This document shows positions 48,495 through 58,041 of a DNA stretch of 64,000 bases, piece after piece. Source of the stretch: an uncultured Hungatella sp. (GTDB taxonomy: Bacteria; Bacillota; Clostridia; Lachnospirales; Lachnospiraceae). The notes below the pieces were generated by a model. That model was not told the origin of the DNA. It saw only the letters and a list, made by a program, of their open reading frames with translations, and made no database searches. The stretch spans positions 20,636-84,635 of the forward strand of contig CATLBO010000002.1 of NCBI GenBank assembly GCA_949879025.1. The letters run 5' to 3'. Within the stretch, counting starts at the first letter, position 1. The number at the start of each line of letters is the position of its first letter. The position numbers were made by a program, and so were the translations under genes.

Positions 48495-49406
48495 CTATTT
48501 CACTTTCTCCAAATCATCCATTTTCTCTATATTAAGAACCGTAACGTTCCTATTAATCTTCTTTATAAACCCGCTAAGAGTCTTCCCTGGTCCAATCTCC
48601 ACAAATGTATCCACGCCGTCCTTAAGCATAGTCTCCACACTCTGCTGCCATCTGACCGAAGAATACACCTGCTGCATCAACAAAGGCTTAACCAATGCTT
48701 CATCTGTCACATACTCTGCCGTAACATTGGCCACATAAGGAATCTCTGGTTTTGACACTTTCACGCTCTCCAGCACCTTTCCCAGCTTTTCCCCGGCCCC
48801 TTTAAGCATCTTTGAATGGAATGGCCCACTGACATTAAGAGGTACCACCCTTTTAGCCCCGGCCTCCTTCAGCTTTATTCCCGCTGATTCTACAGCTTCC
48901 TTTTTCCCCGAAATTACAATTTGACCCGGGCAATTATAATTGGCAATTTGAACATCCTGAATATCCTTGATTATCTGTTCTATACTTTCCCCATCCATGG
49001 CCAGAACCGCAGCCATAGCACCAATCCCCAGAGGAACCTCACCCTGCATCAAGATCCCTCTCTGCCTCACAGTAGTAATGGCATCATCCACAGACATAAC
49101 GCCTGCAGCAGCCAGCGCACAATATTCTCCCAGGCTGAGCCCCGCAGCCACATAAGGCCTCATATCCGTTTTTTCCATCAGTACCTTCATCATGGCAATG
49201 CCTGCAGTCACCATAGCCGCCTGGGTATACTCCGTAATATCCAGACGGTCATTGCTCTCAAAGCACAGCTCCGGCATAGAAAAACCCAAAAGATCTGACG
49301 CCCTGTCAAAAATCCGCCTTGCAGTCTCTGTATTATCGTAAAAATCCTTACCCATACCAACAGTCTGCGCTCCCTGTCCTGGGAAAATAAATGCAACTTT
49401 ATTCAT
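48495..49406 (-). CDS. fabD: Malonyl CoA-ACP transacylase
   Basis: FIFPGQGAQTVGMGKDF; AGLSLGEYCAL. Confidence 0.95.
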   Translation of the reverse strand: MNKVAFIFPGQGAQTVGMGKDFYDNTETARRIFDRASDLLGFSMPELCFESNDRLDITEYTQAAMVTAGIAMMKVLMEKTDMRPYVAAGLSLGEYCALAAAGVMSVDDAITTVRQRGILMQGEVPLGIGAMAAVLAMDGESIEQIIKDIQDVQIANYNCPGQIVISGKKEAVESAGIKLKEAGAKRVVPLNVSGPFHSKMLKGAGEKLGKVLESVKVSKPEIPYVANVTAEYVTDEALVKPLLMQQVYSSVRWQQSVETMLKDGVDTFVEIGPGKTLSGFIKKINRNVTVLNIEKMDDLEKVK

Positions 49407-49581
49407 GAAATACTCCTTTTACTATCGCTTTTCTTTGCAGGGCCGGCAGCAAATGCCTGCCATACTCCTGCTCATGGCCAAATTAAATGCCTTCAGATCA
49501 AACCAATTATAAGGCACTCTCTGCCAGGCAGTTCCAATTGCTCATTTCATTTCCAAGCTGATTTCTGTCAGATAATATCAA

Positions 49582-50517
49582 TTAATTCCACTTCATCAGC
49601 GTTTTGGCCTGAGCCATCATTTCCTCAACTATCTCTTTACAAGTCTGCTCTTTCGTAATCAGCCCTGCAATCTGCCCTGCCATCACTGTTCCCTTGGCTA
49701 CATCGCCCTCCTGAACCGCCCGGCGCAAAGCTCCCAGAGTCATATACTCCAACTCCTCAAAGGATTTACCCTCTGCCTCCATTTTCACATACTCTCTGGT
49801 CATCTCATTTCTCAAACAGCGGATTGGATGGCCATGGCTTCTCCCGGTTACTGCCGAATCAATATCCTTTGCCTTGATGATTCTCTGCTTATAATTCTCA
49901 TGTACCACGGCTTCTTTTGACACCACAAACCTGGTGCCGATCTGAACCGCCTCAGCTCCAAGCATAAAAGCCGCTGCAATCCCTCTCCCGTCGCCGATTC
50001 CCCCTGCTGCAATGACAGGAATCTTAACTGCATCCACAACCTGTGGAACCAGGGTCATGGTAGTCTGCTCTCCGATGTGCCCTCCGGACTCACATCCTTC
50101 AGCCACTACTGCATCTGCCCCATGCCTCTCCATGCGCCGGGCCAATGCTACAGAAGCCACCACAGGAATCACCTTCACGCCTGCTGCCTTCCATATGTCC
50201 ATATACTTCTCAGGATTCCCGGCACCAGTGGTAACCACCTTAATACCTTCCTCCACAATTACCTTGGCTACATCATCTGCATAAGGGCTCATAAGCATTA
50301 CATTCACCCCAAATGGCTTGTCCGTCAGCTTCCTTGCCTTACGGATTTCGTCCCTGACTACCTCTCCTGGTGCATTAGCCCCACCAATAAGTCCCAGACC
50401 TCCAGCCTCAGAAACCGCAGCCGCCAGATGGTGTTCTGCCACCCAGGCCATGCCTCCCTGTATAATCGGGTATTCTACCCCCAAAAGCTCTGTAATCCTT
50501 GTTTTCATTTTACTCAA
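49582..50517 (-). CDS. fabK: Enoyl-ACP reductase II
   Basis: YPIIQGGMAWVAEHHLAAAVSEAGGLGLIGG; located in the fab cluster, overlapping acpP. Confidence 0.93.
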   Translation of the reverse strand: MSKMKTRITELLGVEYPIIQGGMAWVAEHHLAAAVSEAGGLGLIGGANAPGEVVRDEIRKARKLTDKPFGVNVMLMSPYADDVAKVIVEEGIKVVTTGAGNPEKYMDIWKAAGVKVIPVVASVALARRMERHGADAVVAEGCESGGHIGEQTTMTLVPQVVDAVKIPVIAAGGIGDGRGIAAAFMLGAEAVQIGTRFVVSKEAVVHENYKQRIIKAKDIDSAVTGRSHGHPIRCLRNEMTREYVKMEAEGKSFEELEYMTLGALRRAVQEGDVAKGTVMAGQIAGLITKEQTCKEIVEEMMAQAKTLMKWN

Positions 50518-50740
50518 CGCCTTTTTCCTTCAGATAATTCATTACTTCGCCTACAGTCAGAAGATTCTGCAGATCCTCTGCCGGAATCTCTACAGAGTAC
50601 TCATCTTCCAGGGCCATTACAAGCTCAAACAAATCCAAAGAATCTGCCGCCAAGTCATCCTTAAAATTAGAATTCTCCGTAATGGTATCTGCATCCACAC
50701 TCAACTGCTCCGAAATAATTTCCTTCATCTTCTCTAACAT
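50510..50740 (-). CDS. acpP: Acyl carrier protein
   Basis: DDLAADSLDLFELVMALEDEY phosphopantetheine site. Confidence 0.96.
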   Translation of the reverse strand: MLEKMKEIISEQLSVDADTITENSNFKDDLAADSLDLFELVMALEDEYSVEIPAEDLQNLLTVGEVMNYLKEKGVE

Positions 50741-50813
50741 AGTTTTACTCTCCTCTTCTTATACTTTTTAAATTGTTGTCTATATAGCAAGCTTTCGACA
50801 AAAATCGAAAAAC

Positions 50814-50826
50814 TTTGACTATCAAA
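50814..50826. promoter_or_regulatory. FabT-like palindrome upstream of acpP
   Basis: TTTGA-CTA-TCAAA, similar to the streptococcal FabT box. Confidence 0.55.
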
Positions 50827-50906
50827 TCAATTCTATAAAAAATTTTTCTGCACTGACCGTCTTACAGTGCCAGCAAATCGCCTGTACTGCATCCACTGCC
50901 TGCCGA

Positions 50907-51878
50907 TTACCACTCAACCAGCATTGCTCCCCAGGTAAGACCGGCCCCAAATCCTGCCAGAACCAACTTGTCACCTCTGCAAAGATTCCCCTGCTGGTTC
51001 AGCTCGTCAAGAAGGATAGGTATGGTAGCTCCGGAAGTATTGCCGTACCGATCTATATTCATAGGAATCTTGTCCATGGAAATCTTAAGCCGTTTGGCAA
51101 TAGACTCACAAATACGATAATTTGCCTGATGCAGCACAAGATATTTCACTGCACCTATGTCTGTACCAGCATTCCTCAACAGGCTGTCCACGCACTCTGG
51201 TACTTTTTTCACCGCAAACTTAAAAACCTCCTGGCCTTCCATAGCAATATAGCCTGGTTCAGGCTTTCTTCCCGTAAGAAAATTTTCCATAGACCTGGCC
51301 TGGCATGTTAAAACTGACGCTTTGCTTCCATCAGAACCTACTTTGCCGCATATCAGGCCCCTATCCCCGCTTTCACTGGCTTTCACCACCGCTGCCCCTG
51401 CGCCGTCTCCAAACAGCACACAGGTACTTCTATCCGACCAGTCCACATTCTTGCTGAGATTATCAACCCCAATCACCAGCCCTGTGCTGTATGTTCCTGT
51501 CTTTATCAGCGCATCCATGGTGTGCATGGCAAAGATAAATCCCGAGCAGGCCGCACTCACATCATACCCGACTGCATTCCCTGCCCCCAAAATCCCCTGA
51601 ACCTCACAGGCAGTACTAGGAAAACAATAGTCAGCTGTAGTGGTAGCTGCTATAATAATATCAATCTCTTCCGGCTTTACCCCTGCGTCTTCCAGTGCCC
51701 GTTTCGCTGCCTCCGCTGCCATCCAAGTAGTACCTGGCCCTTCTGAAATGCGCCTCTGGACAATTCCGGTCCGGGTCCTTATCCACTCATCACTGGTATC
51801 TACAATCTCCGCCAAATCGTCATTGGTCACGACCCTGGGCGGGGCAAAAGAACCAGTTCCTATAATCACTGTTTTCAT
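50907..51878 (-). CDS. fabH: 3-oxoacyl-ACP synthase III
   Basis: GTGSFAPPRVVTNDDLA; SAACSGFIFAM; HQANYRI; GNTSGATIP. Confidence 0.95.
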   Translation of the reverse strand: MKTVIIGTGSFAPPRVVTNDDLAEIVDTSDEWIRTRTGIVQRRISEGPGTTWMAAEAAKRALEDAGVKPEEIDIIIAATTTADYCFPSTACEVQGILGAGNAVGYDVSAACSGFIFAMHTMDALIKTGTYSTGLVIGVDNLSKNVDWSDRSTCVLFGDGAGAAVVKASESGDRGLICGKVGSDGSKASVLTCQARSMENFLTGRKPEPGYIAMEGQEVFKFAVKKVPECVDSLLRNAGTDIGAVKYLVLHQANYRICESIAKRLKISMDKIPMNIDRYGNTSGATIPILLDELNQQGNLCRGDKLVLAGFGAGLTWGAMLVEW

Positions 51879-51899
51879 TCTTAGATTTGTCCTTCAAAA

Positions 51900-51918
51900 T
51901 ATTTTGATTTTCAAAATA
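51900..51918. promoter_or_regulatory. FabT-like palindrome in the fabH promoter region
   Basis: TATTTTGA-TTT-TCAAAATA perfect 8-bp arms, just downstream of a minus-strand TTGACA (51942-51947) and a -10-like TATACT/TACTAT. Confidence 0.65.
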
Positions 51919-51992
51919 ATAGTATATAAATATCCATATTTTGTCAAGAGGAAATTTATACTCCCGGCAAATTTTACGATGAAACTTGTACA

Positions 51993-52016
51993 GCCAAATA
52001 GGCAGCATAAGTTCAG
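51993..52016. repeat. Diverged copy of the dispersed repeat core (opposite orientation)
   Basis: GCCAAATAGGCAGCATAAGTTCAG, 20/24 match to the reverse complement of the 26318 copy core. Confidence 0.6.
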
Positions 52017-52059
52017 AGTTGCTGCGTACCGATGACATGAGATGGACATGAACCAGAAA

Positions 52060-52089
52060 GGACGCCGCAAGTCTCCTGCTTCGGCGTCC
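52060..52089 (-). terminator. Hairpin downstream of the MATE gene
   Basis: GGACGCCG...CGGCGTCC, followed by TTTCT on the minus strand. Confidence 0.7.
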
Positions 52090-52129
52090 TCTTTCAAGGA
52101 AAAATATCAACATAAAATCATTCAGCAGA

Positions 52130-53500
52130 TTAAACCTTAACACCCTGATCCAGTATTCTGTTCAATCGTGAAAACAACATAAAAGCTGTAACTGATGCTG
52201 CCAAAATATCACTTACAGGTTCTGCCACAAAAACGCCGAACACCTGATTAGAGAGAACCATAGGCAGAATAAAAATCAGCGGAATCAAAAGTACCAGTTT
52301 TCTGAGACATGCCATAAACAAACTGATTTTAGCCTGTCCCAGAGCCATAAAAGTCTGCTGGCAGGAGATCTGCACTCCTGTGGAAAAGATTCCTGCCATG
52401 TAAATTCTCATAGCCCAAACTGTAAAATCTACCAGAGAAGAATCGCTGCTGAAAATATTTGCAAATACTTTTGGAACCATAAGAAAGAGAATCCACAGTA
52501 AAGTGGCATATCCTGTACATGCCAAAAACTGGCAGGCAAATGTCTGCTTGACCCGTTCCTTTTTGCCGGCTCCGAAATTATAGCTCATAATAGGCTGTCC
52601 CCCCTGGCAGATTCCCTGCAGAGGCAGTGTTACCAGCTGGCTGCAGGAAGAAATGATAGTCATAGCTCCTACAGCCACATCACCTCCAAAGCGGGACAGG
52701 CTGCTGTTAAAGCTGATATTTAAAAGGCTTTCTGTACTAAGCATGACAAAGGTGGAAATTCCCAAAGCCAGACACGGAAAGATAACCCTGAACTCCAGCT
52801 TTAAGTCAGCAAGCGTAAGCCGAAGCATGGTCTTTCTCCCTCTTAAAAAGATCAAAACCCATACGGCGCTGACAGCCTGGCTGATTACCGTAGCAATAGC
52901 GGCTCCCCGAACCCCCATATTTAATCCGAAAATAAGAATAGGGTCCAGGATAATGTTGCACACTGCCCCCATGACTGTGGTCATCATGCTGAATTTAGCA
53001 AACCCCTGGGTAGTAATAAAAGGGTTCATTCCCATAACAATCATAACAAAAACAATTCCCAGAATATAGATGCGGGCATAGGACAAAGCGTAAGGCAATG
53101 TAACATCACTGGCGCCGAAAAGCCTTAGAAGCTGAGGCGCAAAAGTATAAAAAATTACAGTCAGCATCACCGCAAAGATCATAAGCACGCAGAAACAGTT
53201 CCCCATAATCTTCTGGGCATTTGTCTGGTCATTCTTTCCCATAGCAATAGCCGCCCTGGGCGCACCGCCGGAACCGGCCAGCATGGCAAACGCATTAATC
53301 ATCATAAGGATAGGCAGAAACAGTCCGACTCCTGTCAGCGCCGAGGCCCCTGCATCAGGAATATGTCCGATATAAATGCGATCCACAATATTGTACAGCA
53401 TATTGATGAGCTGGGCCACCACTGCTGGTATAGCCAGGTTCAGCATCAATCTGGGAATGCTTCCGCTTCCCATGTCCTGTTTTGCTTTTGACTGTGCCAT
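52130..53500 (-). CDS. MATE family efflux transporter
   Basis: PRLMLNLAIPAVVAQLINMLYNIVDRIYIGHIP motif. Confidence 0.92.
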   Translation of the reverse strand: MAQSKAKQDMGSGSIPRLMLNLAIPAVVAQLINMLYNIVDRIYIGHIPDAGASALTGVGLFLPILMMINAFAMLAGSGGAPRAAIAMGKNDQTNAQKIMGNCFCVLMIFAVMLTVIFYTFAPQLLRLFGASDVTLPYALSYARIYILGIVFVMIVMGMNPFITTQGFAKFSMMTTVMGAVCNIILDPILIFGLNMGVRGAAIATVISQAVSAVWVLIFLRGRKTMLRLTLADLKLEFRVIFPCLALGISTFVMLSTESLLNISFNSSLSRFGGDVAVGAMTIISSCSQLVTLPLQGICQGGQPIMSYNFGAGKKERVKQTFACQFLACTGYATLLWILFLMVPKVFANIFSSDSSLVDFTVWAMRIYMAGIFSTGVQISCQQTFMALGQAKISLFMACLRKLVLLIPLIFILPMVLSNQVFGVFVAEPVSDILAASVTAFMLFSRLNRILDQGVKV

Positions 53501-53760
53501 AAAATGTTTTCCTCCTTAATATTTTAGTACTTATATGTTTTTATGGAAATTAATACAAATATCTGATTACAGTTAATCATATCTCTTCTACCATAATTTT
53601 TCAACTACTAACAGTCAGCCATTTTCCTGATTCCTTTAAATTCTCTTTCTTCCCTCATAGATAATCAAAAACAGCAGCTCTGATTATTCAAAGCCGATGT
53701 TCCTTTTATGATTCTTCTTTTATTCTGCACTAAAAAAATTTATATAGTAGGCGTCCAGTA

Positions 53761-54498
53761 TTATCCATATCCTACATATGCACCTTGCGGATCTGCATAT
53801 CCGGTCTGCCCGTCCATATTAACAATCACCCACTGATGAATATTCTGATTTTCATTTTTGTGCGTCCACGAAAACCCCATAAAATCCAAAACCCGGCCAA
53901 GAGCCCTTGTTTCTCCAGCACAGGAATAACTCTTTGTAACAAATACCCCATATGGAGAACGGTAATCTCCCTCAGCAGTATCCTCATAAGCAGGCTTTAA
54001 ACAATATAAATTAATAAGCTGAGCCGCCTCTGTTACTTTCTTCAAGTCCGTATCATTAGCCGGATTATTGAGAACAATAGATGCCAAAAGCTGAGCATGA
54101 AGATCTGCCTCTGCAGCCTGTTCCTCACTTAATCCTTTATAATAATTATGGCCATTATCACCTGGATTCTCCACTGTAGGAACTGATGGGCTGTAAATAC
54201 CATTTTCATCGAAACGATAATGGCTAATGGTTGTATTAACTGCCATAGAGCCGTCTGTTGTCATATAGTACCACTTTCCCTTATATGGCACCCAGCCTGT
54301 AACCATCCAGCCATTTTCCTGTAAATAATACCATTTTCCCTGATCCTGAATCCACCCTGTTGCTTTGGAACCATCATCTTTCAGATAAACTGATTCCTCT
54401 CCCTCCTTTGACCATCCTGCTGCATAGGCAGGTATTGATGACATTTCGATGCATATAACAGCAGCCAAACACAGTATAACTGTTTTCCTCGATTTCAT
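53761..54498 (-). CDS. Secreted protein with cell-wall-binding repeats and a transglutaminase-like C-terminal domain
   Basis: Signal peptide MKSRKTVILCLAAVICIEMSSIPAYA; repeats GWIQDQGKWYYLQENGWMVTGW; C-terminal YSCAGETRALGRVLDFMGF...HQWVIVNMDG. Confidence 0.75.
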   Translation of the reverse strand: MKSRKTVILCLAAVICIEMSSIPAYAAGWSKEGEESVYLKDDGSKATGWIQDQGKWYYLQENGWMVTGWVPYKGKWYYMTTDGSMAVNTTISHYRFDENGIYSPSVPTVENPGDNGHNYYKGLSEEQAAEADLHAQLLASIVLNNPANDTDLKKVTEAAQLINLYCLKPAYEDTAEGDYRSPYGVFVTKSYSCAGETRALGRVLDFMGFSWTHKNENQNIHQWVIVNMDGQTGYADPQGAYVGYG

Positions 54499-54527
54499 AT
54501 TGTGCTTCCTCCTAATCGAATTATTTT

Positions 54528-55343
54528 TTAAAGACTTATCCATGCACCGCTCTCATCAAAGAAACCTTCTTGCCTTTCCCAATCAAAATGAGTCAGTACA
54601 GAAATCACGCTGTCTCCCTGAAACACTCCCTCATGAGTACAGGAAAAAATAGAGTAGTCATGTCCATTGTAAGTAAATGTTGCATAATGTCTGTCTTCAA
54701 AAAGAGCAGCGCCTATGGTAATCTTTACTCCAAGTACTTCTTCCAATTGGGCGCAAGTAATCGTATCTGTACCGCTGCAAGTAAAAAATGCAGCAAAAGG
54801 GCCTCGGGCATTAATGCAGTAACTGTCCTTGTTTGTAGCGCTGTCAATATGAAAAACCACACTTGGACAGTTCTCAAATGTATAAAGCTTCGGTTCTCCA
54901 TGGACTCCTATACAAGGTTGAATCGGGCCTAAGGCCTTCACCATGTCTTTTTCATATGCACCTATCTGAACAGAAAGTCCCGTATCTGCAAGAGTAGGGG
55001 CTGCTGCTTTAATTGTAGTGGGATAATAAGGAAACAGCTCCTTCTCACCGCCGTCATATACAATAGGTTTCCCGTCCTTCGTCTTTGCACCGCTTCCATC
55101 CACAGTACTTCCATCCGGCGTAGTCGTATTCATAAGAATATGTCCGGTTTCGTCAAAATAGTAAAGTTTTCCATTAATAATTTCCCATGTATTATTAGGA
55201 GTAGTTCCGTCCCTGTTTACAAATGTCCATCCTGAAGAATCATTAATCCATGTTCCTCCTGAAGGTGCAGCCGCCATAGCAGTAAAAGCAGAGACAACAG
55301 TCAGGCATAACGTAAATGCCATGGAAAAAAACATTTTTTTCAT
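54528..55343 (-). CDS. Secreted protein with cell-wall-binding-like N-terminus
   Basis: Signal peptide plus GTWINDSSGWTFVNRDGTTPNNTWEIINGKLYYFDETGH. Confidence 0.7.
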   Translation of the reverse strand: MKKMFFSMAFTLCLTVVSAFTAMAAAPSGGTWINDSSGWTFVNRDGTTPNNTWEIINGKLYYFDETGHILMNTTTPDGSTVDGSGAKTKDGKPIVYDGGEKELFPYYPTTIKAAAPTLADTGLSVQIGAYEKDMVKALGPIQPCIGVHGEPKLYTFENCPSVVFHIDSATNKDSYCINARGPFAAFFTCSGTDTITCAQLEEVLGVKITIGAALFEDRHYATFTYNGHDYSIFSCTHEGVFQGDSVISVLTHFDWERQEGFFDESGAWISL

Positions 55344-55417
55344 CTATCTTTCCTCCAATAAAATAATAAACTTTATTTTACCACTAAGTATCAGAATTCT
55401 CAATCCCCGGTCTTCTC

Positions 55418-56281
55418 TTACTTCCCCATCAGTTTCTGATACACATCCCTCCTGCGAATCCCCCTGTCCTTAGCTGCCATCCGCATTGCTTCTTTCTGAT
55501 CCGCCCCTGCATTTTCGTAGTAAGCCACATGCTCTTCTATACTCATTTCATCCCAAGCCTGTTTTTTCTCTTCTTCTTTCTCCTGAAAACTCTTTCCCTC
55601 AATCACCAGAACGCATTCGCCTTTAGGTTCCTCCGACTCATATCTTGCAAGGGCCTCTCTAACTGTAGTCTGTTGCGCTTCCTCATGCTTTTTAGTCAGT
55701 TCCCGGCACAAAGTCATTTTTCTGTCCCCGAGAACCTTCAGGATTTCCTCCAGAGTTCTCACAAGCCGATGAGGTGCCTCATACAAAATAATAGTTCTGG
55801 TTTCCTCCTTCAGTTCCTCCAGAATTCTCTGCTTTTCCTTTTTATCAGAAGGCAAAAAGGCCTCAAAACAAAACCTTCTGGTACTCATTCCGGACAGTGT
55901 CAAAGCCGTGATGCAGGCGGCCGGCCCAGGAAGAGAAGTAACGGGAATCCCCGCCTCATAACACTGCCTTACCAGTTCCTCTCCAGGGTCTGAGATCCCC
56001 GGAGTCCCTGCATCCGTCACAAGGGCCACATGAATCCCTTCTCTCATCTTTCCCACCAGATATCTGGCTTTGTCAATCTTGTTATACTCATGATAACTGG
56101 TCATAGGAGTCTTTATCTCAAAATGATTCAGTAGCTTAATACTATGTCTGGTATCTTCCGCTGCAATCAAATCCACTTCCTTTAATGTCCGAACAACACG
56201 AAAGGAAATATCTTCCAGGTTCCCAATAGGGGTTGCACACAAATACAACATTCCAATCCCATTATCCTGCTCCACTGCCAT
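55418..56281 (-). CDS. rsmI: 16S rRNA (cytidine(1402)-2'-O)-methyltransferase
   Basis: LYLCATPIGNLEDISFRVVRTLKEVDLIAAEDTRHS; GTPGISDPG. Confidence 0.95.
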   Translation of the reverse strand: MAVEQDNGIGMLYLCATPIGNLEDISFRVVRTLKEVDLIAAEDTRHSIKLLNHFEIKTPMTSYHEYNKIDKARYLVGKMREGIHVALVTDAGTPGISDPGEELVRQCYEAGIPVTSLPGPAACITALTLSGMSTRRFCFEAFLPSDKKEKQRILEELKEETRTIILYEAPHRLVRTLEEILKVLGDRKMTLCRELTKKHEEAQQTTVREALARYESEEPKGECVLVIEGKSFQEKEEEKKQAWDEMSIEEHVAYYENAGADQKEAMRMAAKDRGIRRRDVYQKLMGK

Positions 56282-56298
56282 CTCCCTTCCCCCTGTTC

Positions 56299-57069
56299 CT
56301 AATACCCGTAAACCTCATAAATTTCATCTGTGTAAACTCCAATATCCCTGTACACCACCAAAGGAGGCTCCACCTTAATCATAGATTTCCCGCCTCTGAC
56401 AGCCTCAATCAGCACCATATTGGCATCCTTATCTGCAAAAGGATGCACCATTTTCATCCGTTTCGGCTCCAGCTTATACTTAACCAGCATAGAAATTATC
56501 TCAATCAGCCGATGGGGGCGATGCACCATAAAAAACCGTCCTCCCGGCTTCAATATCCCAGCTCCTTCTCTCACCACATCTTCCAGAGTGCACAACACCT
56601 CATGCCTGGCAATTGCTTTTGGAAGTTGTGGATTCTTAAGTCCATGGGCATCATTCATATAAGGAGGATTGCAGGTAACCACATCGAACACAGCCAACCC
56701 GAACAACTCCCTGGATTTACAGATATCCCCTCTCACGATCTGAATCTTTTCCTCCAAGCCATTGAGTCTTACGCTTCTGGCCGCCATCTCCGCCATCTCA
56801 TCCTGAATCTCAAGCCCTGTATAATGTTCTCCTTCATATTTTGCCTCAAGCAAAATCGGAATAATACCCGTCCCGGTTCCCAAATCGATGACCCGCTCAC
56901 CAGGCCTTACCTGGGCAAACCCAGACAAAAGCACTGCATCCATCCCAAAACAAAATTTATCTCTGTTTTGAATAATTCGATACCCATTTCTCTGAAGGTC
57001 ATCAATCCGTTCGTTTTCCTTTAATTCGATAGATACCTGTCCTGCTCTTTCACCCTGTATTTTTTCCAT
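56299..57069 (-). CDS. tRNA1(Val) (adenine-N6)-methyltransferase-like protein
   Basis: SAM motif VIDLGTGTGIIPILL and catalytic CNPPYM. Confidence 0.9.
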   Translation of the reverse strand: MEKIQGERAGQVSIELKENERIDDLQRNGYRIIQNRDKFCFGMDAVLLSGFAQVRPGERVIDLGTGTGIIPILLEAKYEGEHYTGLEIQDEMAEMAARSVRLNGLEEKIQIVRGDICKSRELFGLAVFDVVTCNPPYMNDAHGLKNPQLPKAIARHEVLCTLEDVVREGAGILKPGGRFFMVHRPHRLIEIISMLVKYKLEPKRMKMVHPFADKDANMVLIEAVRGGKSMIKVEPPLVVYRDIGVYTDEIYEVYGY

Positions 57070-57093
57070 TAAACTAACCTGCTTGCTGAAAAA

Positions 57094-58038
57094 TCATCCT
57101 TCACCTAACTTAGACTTCCTGTCCCGCTTCTCCAAAGCTTCCAGCTTCTTCAATTCATCATCCTGAACATGAACCTTCTCTTTTTTCTTTCTTGGCTTAA
57201 ATCGAAGCTGTTCTACCTTATACTCCCGAATCTCTTTCTCATCCTTTTCAACCGTCACCACAACTTTAACTAACTGCCGCAGCACATTAACACTGTGAAC
57301 CTCCCCCCGGAGATTATCATCTGTAGTCACATAATCTCCAATCCCCGGAAGCTTGCTGTTCAAATACTCATACGTCTCCTCCTCATTTTTCAGACAGCAC
57401 ATCAGCCGTCCGCACACTCCGGAAATCTTAGTAGGATTCAGAGAAAGATTCTGTTCCTTAGCCATCTTAATAGACACCGGAATAAACTCTGACAAATAAG
57501 AATGGCAGCACAAGGGCCGTCCGCAGATTCCCACTCCTCCCAGAATCTTTGTCTCATCCCGCACACCTACCTGCCGCAGTTCAATCCTTGTTTTAAATAC
57601 TGCTGCCAGATCCTTCACCAGCTCTCTAAAATCAATCCTCCCATCTGCCGTAAAGTAAAACAAAATCTTGTTATTGTCAAACGTGTACTCCACGTCAATA
57701 AGTTTCATCTCCAGCTCATGTTTCCTGATCTTTTCCAGGCAGATTTTAAACGCTTCCTTTTCCTTTCTTTTGTTTGAAGCTTCAATCTCCTCATCCTCTT
57801 TAGAAGCCATACGGATAACTGACTTCAGCGGCTGAATCACTTTGGACTCCTCCACCTCTCTGCATCCCAGAACCACATATCCATACTCAATCCCTCTGGC
57901 CGTCTCCACAATCACATGCTCTCCAGCCTCAATTTCATATTTCCCAGGGGCAAAATAATATATTTTTCCCGCATTCCTGAATCTGACTCCAATCACTTCT
58001 ATCATTCTGATTTTAATTCCTCTCTTCTCTTTCAACAA
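57094..58038 (-). CDS. ricT: RicT/YaaT family protein
   Basis: PSP1-type domain with CGRPLCCHSYL and CGRLMCCLKNEEETY. Confidence 0.92.
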   Translation of the reverse strand: MLKEKRGIKIRMIEVIGVRFRNAGKIYYFAPGKYEIEAGEHVIVETARGIEYGYVVLGCREVEESKVIQPLKSVIRMASKEDEEIEASNKRKEKEAFKICLEKIRKHELEMKLIDVEYTFDNNKILFYFTADGRIDFRELVKDLAAVFKTRIELRQVGVRDETKILGGVGICGRPLCCHSYLSEFIPVSIKMAKEQNLSLNPTKISGVCGRLMCCLKNEEETYEYLNSKLPGIGDYVTTDDNLRGEVHSVNVLRQLVKVVVTVEKDEKEIREYKVEQLRFKPRKKKEKVHVQDDELKKLEALEKRDRKSKLGEG

Positions 58039-58041
58039 AAA

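Noticed and set aside
51640-52035. 131 aa plus-strand ORF ending in QPNRQHKFRVAAYR
   Set aside because: Antisense to fabH and then running through the promoter and dispersed repeat; no coding evidence.
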